From contig JARIAN010000099.1 in assembly GCA_029257865.1 (NCBI GenBank), positions 1-64,000 on the forward strand: 64,000 nt of DNA, in the 5' to 3' direction. This document shows, piece after piece, positions 49,941 to 59,029 of the stretch; positions within the stretch are counted from its first letter, which is position 1, and each line of letters begins with the position of its first letter. This stretch comes from Phocaeicola sp. (lineage in GTDB: Bacteria > Bacteroidota > Bacteroidia > Bacteroidales > Bacteroidaceae). A program made the position numbers and the translations under genes. The notes under the pieces are model-generated. The model saw nothing but the letters and a program-made list of their open reading frames with translations. It searched no databases and had not been told where the DNA came from.

Positions 49941-52259
49941 ATGAAAAAAAGACAAATGGCAGTATGGACAATGTGTGCCTCGATGATGTTGGGTATTGTT
50001 TCATGCTCGCAAAAAGAAGTGGTGCAGGGAAATCTTCATGTGATACCCTTGCCGCAGGAAGTGATGGAATCGGAAAATGATTCATCGTTTGAAATTAATT
50101 CTTCTACTCAGATTTGCTATCCGGAAGGAAATGAGAAGATGAAGCGCAATGCTGAATTCTTGGCTTCTTATATTCGTAAGATGACAGGAATAGAGGTTGC
50201 CTTATCAACAACCTTGGAGTCTCGCAATGCTATTTTATTGCTGTTGGATGATGCTGTACAACATCAGGAAGGATACGAATTGAAAATTAATACCAAGCAA
50301 ATTGTACTGAGAGGAAGTACTGAAGCTGGAGTGTTCTATGGTATTCAAACTTTGCATAAGACTCTTCCTATTATCGAAGGAAAAGCATTGGCTGCTATCC
50401 CGTGTGGCACGGTAAAGGACTTTCCTAGATTCGGTTTCCGTGGGTTTATGATTGATGTGGGCCGTCATTTCTTTTCTGTTGATTACCTGAAGGAAATTAT
50501 AGATATGCTGGCGTTGCATAATATCAATTATTTTCATTGGCATCTTACCGAGGACCAGGGCTGGCGTATTGAAATTAAGAAATACCCTCAACTTACCGAA
50601 GTGGGCTCAAAGAGAAAGGAAACATTGATTTCTTGGGGAAGCAACAAATATGACGGTATCCCGGTAAGTGGTTATTATACTCAAGAAGAAGCTAAGGAGA
50701 TAGTGCGCTATGCTGCAGAACGATATATCACGGTGATTCCGGAAATTGATATGCCTGGGCATATGCTGGCTGCATTGGCTTCTTATCCGGAACTGGGTTG
50801 TACCGGAGGCCCTTATGAAGTGGCTACTACTTTTGGTGTGTTTACGGATGTACTTTGTGGAGGAAACGACAAGACTTTGCAGTTTGCCAAAGATGTGGTG
50901 AACGAAATTATGGATATTTTCCCTTCTCCTTATGTACATATCGGTGGCGACGAATGTCCGAAAGAGCATTGGAAAACTTGTCCAAAATGTCAGCGAAAAA
51001 TCAAGCAGTTGGGATTGCGTGACACCAAGGAACACACTAAGGAGAACCAACTTCAGGCTTGGTTTATGGGAGAAGTGGAGAAAGAGATTAAAGCACGTGG
51101 ACGCAAAATGCTGGCATGGGATGAAATTTTGGAGGGTAATCCTGCTAAAAGTACTACTGTAATGGCATGGACCAGTCCAAAAGCACGTGTAAAGTCATTA
51201 CAGCAGGGACATCAGACTATTGTTTGCCCTATCACTCACCTTTACTTCAGTAATCCGGGATATAACCGTCTGAGAGGAGTGAACTCGGTGGCTAGAGTGT
51301 ATAATTTTGAACCGATGCCGGAAGGAATTTCCAAAGAAGAACAGCAGAACGTGATTGGAGCACAGGGATGTATATGGACCGAATGGACCAAAGACAGCGT
51401 GAAGATGGAGTGGCAGATGATGCCTCGTATCGCTGCTCTGTCTGAATTGCAGTGGAGTGCGCCGGAAGGAAAGAATTTGGAGGATTTCTTGAAACGACTG
51501 GAACATCAGATGGATATCTACACTGCTTATGGCTATCATTACAAGCAAGATATCGATGAGGTGAGCATTGCTGTAGAAGCAGATGAAAAGGGAGAAGCTC
51601 ATGTAACGCTGACTACTTTTGATGATGCTCCGGTATATTATACGCTAGATGGTACAGAGCCTGCTGTTGAATCGGCAAAATATGAAGCACCTTTTGTGGT
51701 GAATAAGAGTGCAGTCATCAAGGCTAAGGCTGTTCGTGAAAGAGGAGAGAGCGAAGTTTCCGAAGAAACTTTAGATTTTAATCTGGCTACCATGAAACCG
51801 ATTACTTTAGCCGAAGCACCTCATGCCAATTATGTATTTAAAGGAAAAACTTTGCTGGTAGATGGCTTGCAAGGTGATGGCAACTACCGTTCTGGTCGTT
51901 ATTTGGGATTCTATGGAAAAAACTTGGATGTAACAATCGACCTTCAGGCCGAGCAGGAAATCTCTTCTGCTTTTATAAGCACTTATCTGATGCCGAACGA
52001 CCATATCTTCGGTCTTGAGGGAATGGAAGTATATGTGTCATCAGATGGTAAGGAATATCGGAAAGTGGCAGAAAAGACCCTTCCTGTGTTGAGCAAGGAA
52101 AGCAAAGATAATGTGGCAAAGATGGAAATTGTTTCTTTTGATAAAGTAAAAGCTCGCTTTGTGCGTTTGGTTGGCAAGTGTACTTCTAAATTGCCTAAAT
52201 GGCATAGAGGGGCAGGACAGACAGCCTTCATGTTTGTAGATGAAATAGGTGTCCGCTAA
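49941..52259 (+). CDS. GH20 beta-N-acetylhexosaminidase lipoprotein
   Basis: Exo-acting HexNAc hydrolase. 772 residues from ATGAAAAAAAGAC at 49941; an in-frame ATG at 49908 would put charged residues before the signal peptide. The lipobox is GIVSC. The GH20 N-terminal domain is followed by the catalytic barrel (RGFMIDVGRHFFSVDYL, HWHLTEDQGWRIEIKKYP, catalytic Asp-Glu in HIGGDECPKEHW). Then come a chitobiase C-terminal module (YYTLDGTEPAVESAKYEAPF) and a discoidin-like domain. It shares architecture with the enzyme at 1311-3647 but stands alone, with its own promoter. Confidence 0.93.
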   Translation: MKKRQMAVWTMCASMMLGIVSCSQKEVVQGNLHVIPLPQEVMESENDSSFEINSSTQICYPEGNEKMKRNAEFLASYIRKMTGIEVALSTTLESRNAILLLLDDAVQHQEGYELKINTKQIVLRGSTEAGVFYGIQTLHKTLPIIEGKALAAIPCGTVKDFPRFGFRGFMIDVGRHFFSVDYLKEIIDMLALHNINYFHWHLTEDQGWRIEIKKYPQLTEVGSKRKETLISWGSNKYDGIPVSGYYTQEEAKEIVRYAAERYITVIPEIDMPGHMLAALASYPELGCTGGPYEVATTFGVFTDVLCGGNDKTLQFAKDVVNEIMDIFPSPYVHIGGDECPKEHWKTCPKCQRKIKQLGLRDTKEHTKENQLQAWFMGEVEKEIKARGRKMLAWDEILEGNPAKSTTVMAWTSPKARVKSLQQGHQTIVCPITHLYFSNPGYNRLRGVNSVARVYNFEPMPEGISKEEQQNVIGAQGCIWTEWTKDSVKMEWQMMPRIAALSELQWSAPEGKNLEDFLKRLEHQMDIYTAYGYHYKQDIDEVSIAVEADEKGEAHVTLTTFDDAPVYYTLDGTEPAVESAKYEAPFVVNKSAVIKAKAVRERGESEVSEETLDFNLATMKPITLAEAPHANYVFKGKTLLVDGLQGDGNYRSGRYLGFYGKNLDVTIDLQAEQEISSAFISTYLMPNDHIFGLEGMEVYVSSDGKEYRKVAEKTLPVLSKESKDNVAKMEIVSFDKVKARFVRLVGKCTSKLPKWHRGAGQTAFMFVDEIGVR

Positions 52260-52283
52260 AAGTATATTTGTTTTTTAAAGAAG

Positions 52284-52325
52284 ATGCCTCGGTAAAAGTC
52301 CTTTAGGAGGGCCATACCGGGGCAT
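52284..52325. terminator. Hairpin between two convergent GH20 genes
   Basis: ATGCCTCGGTA (52284-52294) pairs with TACCGGGGCAT (52315-52325) with one wobble. There is no long T tract, so it may be a weak bidirectional terminator. Confidence 0.55.
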
Positions 52326-52346
52326 TATGGATTTTATAAGGTAGGA

Positions 52347-54371
52347 TTATTTTTGTTGGTCGGGAGAGTAGATGAGTCCATCGGTTGCTTTAGACCCGTC
52401 AAGGGTTACGAATACGGCAGTGAACATCCATTTTTCCAGACGTACCTGTGGGGTACTGAACTTACCGACTGGTAGCTTGAGCAGTACTTTGTTCCATCCC
52501 TTGTGTAAGGTAACCTTGATGGGTGGGCGGGCACTGAAATTTTCGTTGCCCAAAGGAATCTCATTGCTGCGGGTTGTGTGGGTTGCTATCCATGTAGGCG
52601 GCATGATTTCTTGCCCGTTGAGCCAGATTCGGCTGCCTTTATAGTCCCAACTGCCTTGTAGAGGAGGAAGGTCGGCTTCCGAGCGTCCATAGTTTTGGAA
52701 TTCTACCCATAAGCCGGTTTCCTGTTCTTTAGGAGAATATACATAGGTATAGGCATAGGCGGTATGATTCTCCTGCGGGTTTGCGTAAAAGGCTGGAATC
52801 AGGTTGCCCCATACATGACGCAGGTAGATGCCTGCTCCTATTGCTGACCGTGTGCCATATTCTTTTCCCTCATAGAAATAAGCAGGATTGATTTTTTCCT
52901 CTGGGGGGAATGTTTTGTTTAATTCTCCTTGGTTGGGAAATGCATCGGTGATCCGCCATTTCACGTTAGTTTGTTTGACATAAGCAAACGGATATCCCTG
53001 AAACCACTTCTCCTTGTAAAATAGCATGCGACGTTCAAAATCGGCGAACGCACGGAAAACCTCCGATTGTTCATCGGTAGGAAGTATAACTCCGTTCTTG
53101 TCAAAATACTCTTTTCCGCCTCCTATCCATGCACGTTCGGCCATAGCCAGCATATTGGGGTAGAAATTATTTTGTTCTATTAAACTTTGTTCGTCTTCTA
53201 TAATGCGGTCGTTCCAAATGGCTAGAATTGTTCCAGCCAAGTCATCGCTGCCTTGTGTGGCATGATATATCTGGCTGTTGTATAATGCTACAAGGTCTCC
53301 AAAGGCGTCAAAGTGGTTTAAGTAGTGGAAGCGTGAATCAATGGCAGGTATCCCTTTCTGTGCTTTTCCTCGGTAGCTCCACAGATGAGTCATGTCAATT
53401 TCTCCGGGTTGGTAATTCCATCCGGGGTTCCAGGAAATGGCTTTTTTCCCTTTAGAACGTACAAAGGCAACCATTTCTGGTACAAAGGTTTTGTTTCTGA
53501 AGCCTACTTCGTCTGTTCCAATATGCAGATAGGGGACGTCCAGATTATCGCATACTTCCTCTACCAGCAGTTTTAATATTTTCATGCCTTCCGGGCTTTG
53601 CATATCGTGACGGAAGCAGCGCTCAAAGGCGGCACTATGTCCTGGCATATCTATTTCGGGAATAAGCATGACTTTTCTTTCATTGCAATAGGCAACTAGT
53701 TCACGGGCTTCTTCAAGGGTGTAGAACTTGCTGGGAAATCGGGTTGCATTTACGCTGTCGTTCAGCATCGGGAATATTTTGCTTTCCAGTCTCCAGGCCT
53801 GATTTTCGGTAAGGTGCCAGTGGAATACATTGATTTTGAAGCGGGACAAGATGTCTATTTCTTTTTTTAGCTCTTCTATAGATAGATAACTTCTGCCTAT
53901 ATCGTGCATGAAACCTCGTACACGAAAGGCTGGCCAGTCTGTTATGTTGCAGCCAGGAAATGTAGTTCTTTTGCCCGACTGTTGCGCCAGCTGGCGGAGA
54001 GTTTGGAAGGCGTAATAGACTCCGGTTTCCGTTTCGGCTTCAATTTGGATCTTTCGCGAGCCGACATGAAGGCGATAGGCCTGGTGAGAATTGAGCGGGA
54101 TATCGTTCAATTTGTCCACTAGTCTGATTTCAATAGCGTTCCGGGCGTTGTTGTCTATCGTTCCGCCCCATGATGTGATAAGGGTACGGATAGTCTTGTC
54201 GAGGACAGGAGTAGTGAGTTTTACACGGTTTAGTCTAAATGTTGACTTTTCAAGTTTCACTTGCTGTGGTTTGGGCAATAAATTGTTTGTAGGAGTTGCA
54301 AGTAAAGAGATGCACATGCATAAGCATCCTAAAAGAGTGAAGATTCTAAAGTTAAAAAGTTTTTTTCTCAT
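52347..54371 (-). CDS. GH20 family hexosaminidase, divergent type
   Basis: Predicted exo-HexNAc hydrolase. 674 residues with a signal peptide (to about residue 26; no convincing lipobox). The catalytic barrel shows RGFMHDIGRSYLSIEELKKE, HWHLTENQAWRLES, PEIDMPGHSAAF and the catalytic pair in HIGTDEVGF. The C-terminal 200 residues form a jelly-roll-like domain (RIWLNGQEIMPPTW) rather than the chitobiase plus discoidin modules of the other two GH20 enzymes here. It begins 18 nt after dprA and so is probably in the thioesterase-dprA transcript. Confidence 0.9.
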   Translation of the reverse strand: MRKKLFNFRIFTLLGCLCMCISLLATPTNNLLPKPQQVKLEKSTFRLNRVKLTTPVLDKTIRTLITSWGGTIDNNARNAIEIRLVDKLNDIPLNSHQAYRLHVGSRKIQIEAETETGVYYAFQTLRQLAQQSGKRTTFPGCNITDWPAFRVRGFMHDIGRSYLSIEELKKEIDILSRFKINVFHWHLTENQAWRLESKIFPMLNDSVNATRFPSKFYTLEEARELVAYCNERKVMLIPEIDMPGHSAAFERCFRHDMQSPEGMKILKLLVEEVCDNLDVPYLHIGTDEVGFRNKTFVPEMVAFVRSKGKKAISWNPGWNYQPGEIDMTHLWSYRGKAQKGIPAIDSRFHYLNHFDAFGDLVALYNSQIYHATQGSDDLAGTILAIWNDRIIEDEQSLIEQNNFYPNMLAMAERAWIGGGKEYFDKNGVILPTDEQSEVFRAFADFERRMLFYKEKWFQGYPFAYVKQTNVKWRITDAFPNQGELNKTFPPEEKINPAYFYEGKEYGTRSAIGAGIYLRHVWGNLIPAFYANPQENHTAYAYTYVYSPKEQETGLWVEFQNYGRSEADLPPLQGSWDYKGSRIWLNGQEIMPPTWIATHTTRSNEIPLGNENFSARPPIKVTLHKGWNKVLLKLPVGKFSTPQVRLEKWMFTAVFVTLDGSKATDGLIYSPDQQK

Positions 54372-54389
54372 AAAGTATTCAGTAGTTGA

Positions 54390-55502
54390 TTAGATTAATT
54401 TATAGACTCCTCCTGCCAAGGTGCGTATCATACCTTTCATTTCCAACTCAAATAAGATACCGGTCATTCGGTTGATAGGAATATTGCATTGCACAACCAG
54501 CGTATTGATTTGTGCTCCATCGGAGTGCTTCATTAGCATCTCGATGATTTGTTTTTCTTCGGTAGAGAGTTCAGGGAATAATTGGCGTTGTATAGCTTCT
54601 GGACGGTTACTGTCTTTTTCCCATCCCATGGCGGTTACCAGTTCTTCTGCACTTTGAAGCAAGGACGCCCGATTAGTGCGGATGAGTAGGTTGCATCCCG
54701 TAGAATAAGGATCGTTGATTCTTCCCGGGAAAGCAAAACAGTCCCGGTGATAGCTTTCGGCAATGTCAGCAGTAATGAGTGAGCCTCCTTTTTCTGCCGA
54801 TTCTACTACGATGGTAGCATCACTGATACCGGCAATGATTCGGTTTCTTCTCACAAAGTTCTGTCGGTCCGGATTGGTTCCGCTGGTGAATTCAGTAAGC
54901 AGGCCGCCGTGGTTCAGCATTTCAGCTGCCGTATTTCTGTGTGCAGCCGGATAGATTCGGTCTAACCCGTGTGCCAGTACTCCTATGGTGTTCAGTCCAT
55001 ATTGTAGGGCTGCCCGGTGTGCATGTATATCAATGCCGTAGGCCAACCCGCTTACTATGAGCACGTCTGGCAGCATATCCTTCAGTTCTTCTATAAATTG
55101 CCGGCAAATTTCTTTTCCGTAGTCGGTGGCATGGCGTGTGCCTACCATACAGATAATATGTAATTGGTTAAGGTTGGCATTACCACGATAAAAAAGTACC
55201 AAGGGGGCATCACTGCAATCGCGCAGACGGGAAGGGTAGTCTTCATTGTCTTCTGTAAGACAAGCTATCTGGTTCTTTTCTGCAAAGTTAAGTTCTGCTT
55301 CACAAAGGCGAAGGATATCTGGAGCGTCAAAAGCTTGTAGTATCCGTGGGGCGATACCTGGAATCAAGTCGGGAAGCTCTTGTGTCTGTTCAAATAAAAC
55401 GCTGGCTTGCCCAGTTGCCCGAAGCAGGTTTCGTGCTCCTGTAATGCCAATTCCCGGAAGCCGGGTGAGAGCCATCCGGTAAATTGTTTCTTGGGTGTTC
55501 AT
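54390..55502 (-). CDS. dprA: DNA-processing protein DprA (Smf)
   Basis: Binds incoming single-stranded DNA and loads RecA during transformation. 370 residues. An N-terminal helix-hairpin-helix region (ALTRLPGIGITGARNLL) precedes the Rossmann-like DprA core (MVGTRHATDYGKEIC, VSGLAYGIDIHAHRAAL, GGLLTEF, GSLITADIAESYHRDCFAFPGR) and a C-terminal winged-helix domain (QINTLVVQCNIPINRMTGILFELEMKGMI). Start overlaps the thioesterase stop by 4 nt (ATGA). Confidence 0.96.
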   Translation of the reverse strand: MNTQETIYRMALTRLPGIGITGARNLLRATGQASVLFEQTQELPDLIPGIAPRILQAFDAPDILRLCEAELNFAEKNQIACLTEDNEDYPSRLRDCSDAPLVLFYRGNANLNQLHIICMVGTRHATDYGKEICRQFIEELKDMLPDVLIVSGLAYGIDIHAHRAALQYGLNTIGVLAHGLDRIYPAAHRNTAAEMLNHGGLLTEFTSGTNPDRQNFVRRNRIIAGISDATIVVESAEKGGSLITADIAESYHRDCFAFPGRINDPYSTGCNLLIRTNRASLLQSAEELVTAMGWEKDSNRPEAIQRQLFPELSTEEKQIIEMLMKHSDGAQINTLVVQCNIPINRMTGILFELEMKGMIRTLAGGVYKLI

Positions 55503-55906
55503 GGTTGTAGGTAATCAGAAAAAGTCGTATCGAGCAGTTCACTGCTTCCTAGCCTGCCGTTAATGAGACAAACTGTTTCTACCGTAGACTTGATGACAGG
55601 TTTCATGTCTGGCAGGCGGAAGATATCTTGATAAAATACATACTTGATACCTTCTTTCTTCAGATAGAGTTTTGATATGAATTCATCTCCACTTTTCAAA
55701 GGAGTCTTAAATGCCATGTTCAGACGAGCCACTACCGGGTCTACTCCCTCTTCATGTAGGCGTGCAAAACTGATGCCTGCCGATGACAAGAATTCATGGC
55801 GGGTATGTTCGATATAGTGCTGGTAGTTGGCGTTGTTTACGATGCCTTGAAGGTCACATTCATAGTCACGGACTTTCATTTTCATTTCGAAGATGTATTT
55901 GTTCAT
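55499..55906 (-). CDS. Hotdog-fold thioesterase (4HBT, YbgC-like)
   Basis: Acyl-CoA thioesterase candidate of 135 residues. The signature is MKVRDYECDLQGIVNNANYQHYIEHTR, with the Asp at the catalytic position. The ATG at 55906 (MNKYIFEMK) is preferred over the one at 55927 because the minus-strand -7 box lies at 55934-55941 and would leave the longer form without a leader. It overlaps dprA by 4 nt. Confidence 0.9.
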   Translation of the reverse strand: MNKYIFEMKMKVRDYECDLQGIVNNANYQHYIEHTRHEFLSSAGISFARLHEEGVDPVVARLNMAFKTPLKSGDEFISKLYLKKEGIKYVFYQDIFRLPDMKPVIKSTVETVCLINGRLGSSELLDTTFSDYLQP

Positions 55907-55933
55907 ATAGTAGGGTTTATTATCCAATGTTTA

Positions 55934-55941
55934 CAAAGGTA
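55934..55941 (-). promoter_or_regulatory. -7 box of the thioesterase-dprA-GH20 operon
   Basis: Reads TACCTTTG on the minus strand (exact TAnnTTTG); -33 unclear. Confidence 0.55.
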
Positions 55942-55954
55942 ACGAATTATTCCC

Positions 55955-55962
55955 TATATTTG
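55955..55962 (+). promoter_or_regulatory. -7 box of the dihydrouridine synthase gene
   Basis: TATATTTG (exact TAnnTTTG) with TTTA at 55930-55933 and a 21-bp spacer. Predicted start at about 55969, which favours the ATG at 55983. Confidence 0.6.
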
Positions 55963-55982
55963 TCTACGCTATGCAAGAGATT

Positions 55983-56912
55983 ATGAAATCAATTTGTGCA
56001 GCTCCTTTGCAAGGATTTACGGAGGCTGCCTGGCGCAATGCCCACGAACGGGTATTTGGTGCCGTCGATACTTATTATACTCCTTTTGTTCGTTTGGAGA
56101 AAGGGTCAGTACGCAATAAAGACCGTCGTGAGGTTGCTGCTGCACAGAACCAGGTACAACATTTGGTTCCTCAAATAGTGGCGGCTACTCCAGAAGAACT
56201 GGCTGCGTTGGTTACTTTTCTGTGTGAGCAGGGGCATGATGAGATTGATTTGAATATGGGATGTCCTTTTCCTTTGATTGTGAACAAAGGGAAAGGGGCT
56301 GGCTTGTTACCTTTTCCTGACCGTGTGAAGGCTTTGCTGGATGAAATGAAGCATTGGCCTCAGGTGCGTTTTTCGGTAAAGATGAGATTGGGTTGGGAAG
56401 TGGCGGAAGAATGGAGAGAACTGTTGCCTTTATTGAATGTTTCGTGTGTGAAGCAGCTCACCCTTCATCCTCGTATAGGGCGGCAGCAATATAAAGGAAA
56501 GGTCGATATGGAAACTTTTCGTGCTTTTTATGCGCAATGTGAGTTGCCTCTCGTTTATAATGGAGATATACAGCATTTGAGTCAGGCTCTTTGTTTACTG
56601 GAGGAATATCCTGCTTTGAATGGGGTGATGCTGGGGCGTGGGCTGCTGGCCGACCCTTCTTTGGCTGTTGCCATCCGTACAGGAAAGCTGATGTCTCAAA
56701 AAGAACTGTATCAGAAGGTATATGAAATGCACCAGCTGATGTATGCGCATTATGATTCTATAATGGAAGGGGGAGAAACTCAGTTGGTACAGAAACTCAA
56801 GACAATGTGGGAATATCTGCTTCCGGATTTGGAAAAGAAAGTACGAAAGCAGATATTGAAAAGTAGTCGCCTGGATCAGTATCTGCAGTGCGTGGCAGCA
56901 GCTTTATGCTGA
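55983..56912 (+). CDS. tRNA-dihydrouridine synthase
   Basis: FMN enzyme that reduces uridine in the D loop of tRNA; cytoplasmic. 309 residues from ATGAAATCA at 55983; the ATG at 55971 would be almost leaderless. CAAPLQGFTEAAWRNAH is the FMN-binding start, and the catalytic Cys is C94 in LNMGCPFPLIVNKGKGAGL. KMRLGWE, LTLHPRIGRQQYKG and VYNGDIQ are family motifs. The closest bacterial type cannot be assigned by eye. Its stop is 4 nt from the convergent DUF2851 gene. Confidence 0.92.
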   Translation: MKSICAAPLQGFTEAAWRNAHERVFGAVDTYYTPFVRLEKGSVRNKDRREVAAAQNQVQHLVPQIVAATPEELAALVTFLCEQGHDEIDLNMGCPFPLIVNKGKGAGLLPFPDRVKALLDEMKHWPQVRFSVKMRLGWEVAEEWRELLPLLNVSCVKQLTLHPRIGRQQYKGKVDMETFRAFYAQCELPLVYNGDIQHLSQALCLLEEYPALNGVMLGRGLLADPSLAVAIRTGKLMSQKELYQKVYEMHQLMYAHYDSIMEGGETQLVQKLKTMWEYLLPDLEKKVRKQILKSSRLDQYLQCVAAALC

Positions 56913-56916
56913 AACT

Positions 56917-58191
56917 TCAGACGATGGGGGAGGCTTTCAGATATTCATATCCAAAGCGGCAGAACAGGCATTTCTTGACGTCACAATAATTTTTCTTCAG
57001 TTGGATGAGAGCCTGTGAATCTCCGGCATGGGCTGCTTTGATGCCACATTCCTCCCATAGCCGGATGATGTGATTGTTTTCCGGTTTCATTTCTTCCAGC
57101 AGGTTGCTGGCACGCTGATAAAGCATTTCCTCGTTACGATGTCGACCATAGGTATACAGAAAAGGTATGACTGTGTTGATAATCAGCAGATTGATAGAAG
57201 ATAAACTGATGCTCCGGTGCTGAGAAGGAGATTCTTCTCCAAATCTGAAATGTGTGTACCAATATTCGGAAGTGCCTCCTTTGAAGAGATTTTGTAGCTG
57301 TTTGAGTGTTTCTGCTTCCATCAGTTGGGAGAGCAGGCCTTGCGAACGATGATATAGGCAGGCTAATTGGGCAATGCGGATATGCGGAAAGTTACCTGGG
57401 CGCATTCGTAGAAATCGCCATCGGCAATCGCTTGAAGGGGACAGGTTGAACTTATGTGCCAGATATTGGTACTCTTTGATAAGTTGTGTAGTATATTCAT
57501 CGGTGGGTAGTTCCTGTAAGAGTCCGGCTTGTCCGAAAAAGAATGCTTCTATTTGGAAAAGACTGTCCCGGTGTTTATTGACTGCCTGAAGCGGAATATG
57601 ATGAGCCCATAATTCAAAAGCGTCACTGTTTACTCCAAATCCGAAATTGCGTGCAAGAGTAATGAAGAAAGCTTGTTCCCAATCATGGTTGGTCTGCTCA
57701 AGGATTGATTCTATTTGTTTGGCTTTCTGTTCAAATCGCTCTATCTGTAAGGCAGACAGCCAACTGTGTATGGTAAATGCAGGTAGTTGCGAAATGATTC
57801 GGAAACATCCAGGATATCGGTCCTCTTGCAAGAGGGCGGTGTAATTTCTCTCTAAAGATTCCGGACAGTGGAGTTCCATTTGTGGGATAATTTCACCATT
57901 GCTTCTGTGTAATATGGTGTCTACTTTTTCAGCAACATGAAGAATAACGGAGTCGTATGTGGGGTCCTCATGGTGATGGTGCTTGAACCAGTCGGATGTC
58001 TGTGAGTGTATTTCTACATTTCCCACCCATACTACCTGGTCTATTTTTATTTTGGCGTTGAAAAAGTCAGGGCCGGCATGCGGATTAGAGAGTCCAGGGT
58101 CTATCACTTCCAGCGGGATGCCGTCGGTAGTCTGTAATGGCTTTAGCCCAAAAAGTTTGTGCTTCCAAGCATAATGTAAAAGTTGTTCCAT
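56917..58191 (-). CDS. DUF2851 family protein
   Basis: Function unknown. 424 residues, no signal peptide. The N-terminal half has the family signature PGLSNPHAGPDFFNAKIKID and VWVGNVEIHSQTSDWFKHHH, reminiscent of a nuclease-like fold with a HH-rich stretch. The C-terminal region carries CDVKKCLFCRFGYEYLK (cysteines in CxxxxC..C). It is divergent from dapB and tail-to-tail with the dihydrouridine synthase. Confidence 0.85.
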   Translation of the reverse strand: MEQLLHYAWKHKLFGLKPLQTTDGIPLEVIDPGLSNPHAGPDFFNAKIKIDQVVWVGNVEIHSQTSDWFKHHHHEDPTYDSVILHVAEKVDTILHRSNGEIIPQMELHCPESLERNYTALLQEDRYPGCFRIISQLPAFTIHSWLSALQIERFEQKAKQIESILEQTNHDWEQAFFITLARNFGFGVNSDAFELWAHHIPLQAVNKHRDSLFQIEAFFFGQAGLLQELPTDEYTTQLIKEYQYLAHKFNLSPSSDCRWRFLRMRPGNFPHIRIAQLACLYHRSQGLLSQLMEAETLKQLQNLFKGGTSEYWYTHFRFGEESPSQHRSISLSSINLLIINTVIPFLYTYGRHRNEEMLYQRASNLLEEMKPENNHIIRLWEECGIKAAHAGDSQALIQLKKNYCDVKKCLFCRFGYEYLKASPIV

Positions 58192-58243
58192 GTTAACGAG
58201 GTGTAAATGTTCACTAAATGTAATGATTAATAATGAAAAACAC

Positions 58244-58251
58244 TATCTTTG
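58244..58251 (+). promoter_or_regulatory. -7 box of the dapB-lepB operon
   Basis: TATCTTTG, exact TAnnTTTG, 22 nt before the dapB ATG; no clear -33 box. Confidence 0.55.
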
Positions 58252-58273
58252 TAGCTAAAATAATTCAGATTTT

Positions 58274-59029
58274 ATGAAAATAGCATTGATAGGATATGGA
58301 AAAATGGGCAAGGAGATAGAACAGATTGCCCTTTCACGTGGACATGAAATAGTAAGCATTATTGATGTTAACAACCATCAGGACTTTGCATCGGAAGCGT
58401 TCCGCTCTGCAGATGTGGCCATTGAATTTACAGCCCCGTCGGTAGCTTACGGCAATTGTTTGGAAGCATTCAAGCAAGGTGTAAAAGTGGTGTCGGGTAG
58501 TACCGGATGGATGAGTGAACATGGAGAAGAGATGCGTCGCCTGTGTAAAGAGGAAGGAAAGACTTTGTTCTGGGCATCTAATTTCAGTTTGGGTGTGGCT
58601 GTCTTTTCGGCTGTCAACAAATATTTGGCTCATATCATGAATCAGTTTGGAAATTATGAGGTTTCTATGGTAGAGACACATCATGTGCATAAGTTGGATG
58701 CTCCAAGTGGTACTGCTATCACATTGGCAGAAGGTATTTTGGAAAACTTGGACCGTAAAGACAAATGGGTGATGGGCACATTGACTGCTCCCGACGGCTC
58801 GGTAAGCGGAACTACTGCGTGTGCTCCAAACGAACTGCCTGTCAGTGCAATACGTGAAGGTGAAGTGCCGGGTATTCATACTGTATGTTATGAGTCGGAG
58901 GCAGATTCTATTGTAATCACACATGATGCAAAGAACCGTAAAGGATTTGCTTTGGGAGCAGTTCTGGCTGCTGAATATACAGCTCAGCATGCAGGCTTCT
59001 TGGGCATGAATGATTTATTTCAATTTTGA
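58274..59029 (+). CDS. dapB: 4-hydroxy-tetrahydrodipicolinate reductase
   Basis: NAD(P)H-dependent step of lysine and diaminopimelate synthesis. 251 residues. The Rossmann start is KIALIGYGKMGKEI, and the catalytic region VETHHVHKLDAPSGTAITLA contains the catalytic His and Lys. The C-terminal NRKGFALGAVLAAEYTA is typical. It overlaps lepB by one base (TGATG). Confidence 0.97.
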   Translation: MKIALIGYGKMGKEIEQIALSRGHEIVSIIDVNNHQDFASEAFRSADVAIEFTAPSVAYGNCLEAFKQGVKVVSGSTGWMSEHGEEMRRLCKEEGKTLFWASNFSLGVAVFSAVNKYLAHIMNQFGNYEVSMVETHHVHKLDAPSGTAITLAEGILENLDRKDKWVMGTLTAPDGSVSGTTACAPNELPVSAIREGEVPGIHTVCYESEADSIVITHDAKNRKGFALGAVLAAEYTAQHAGFLGMNDLFQF

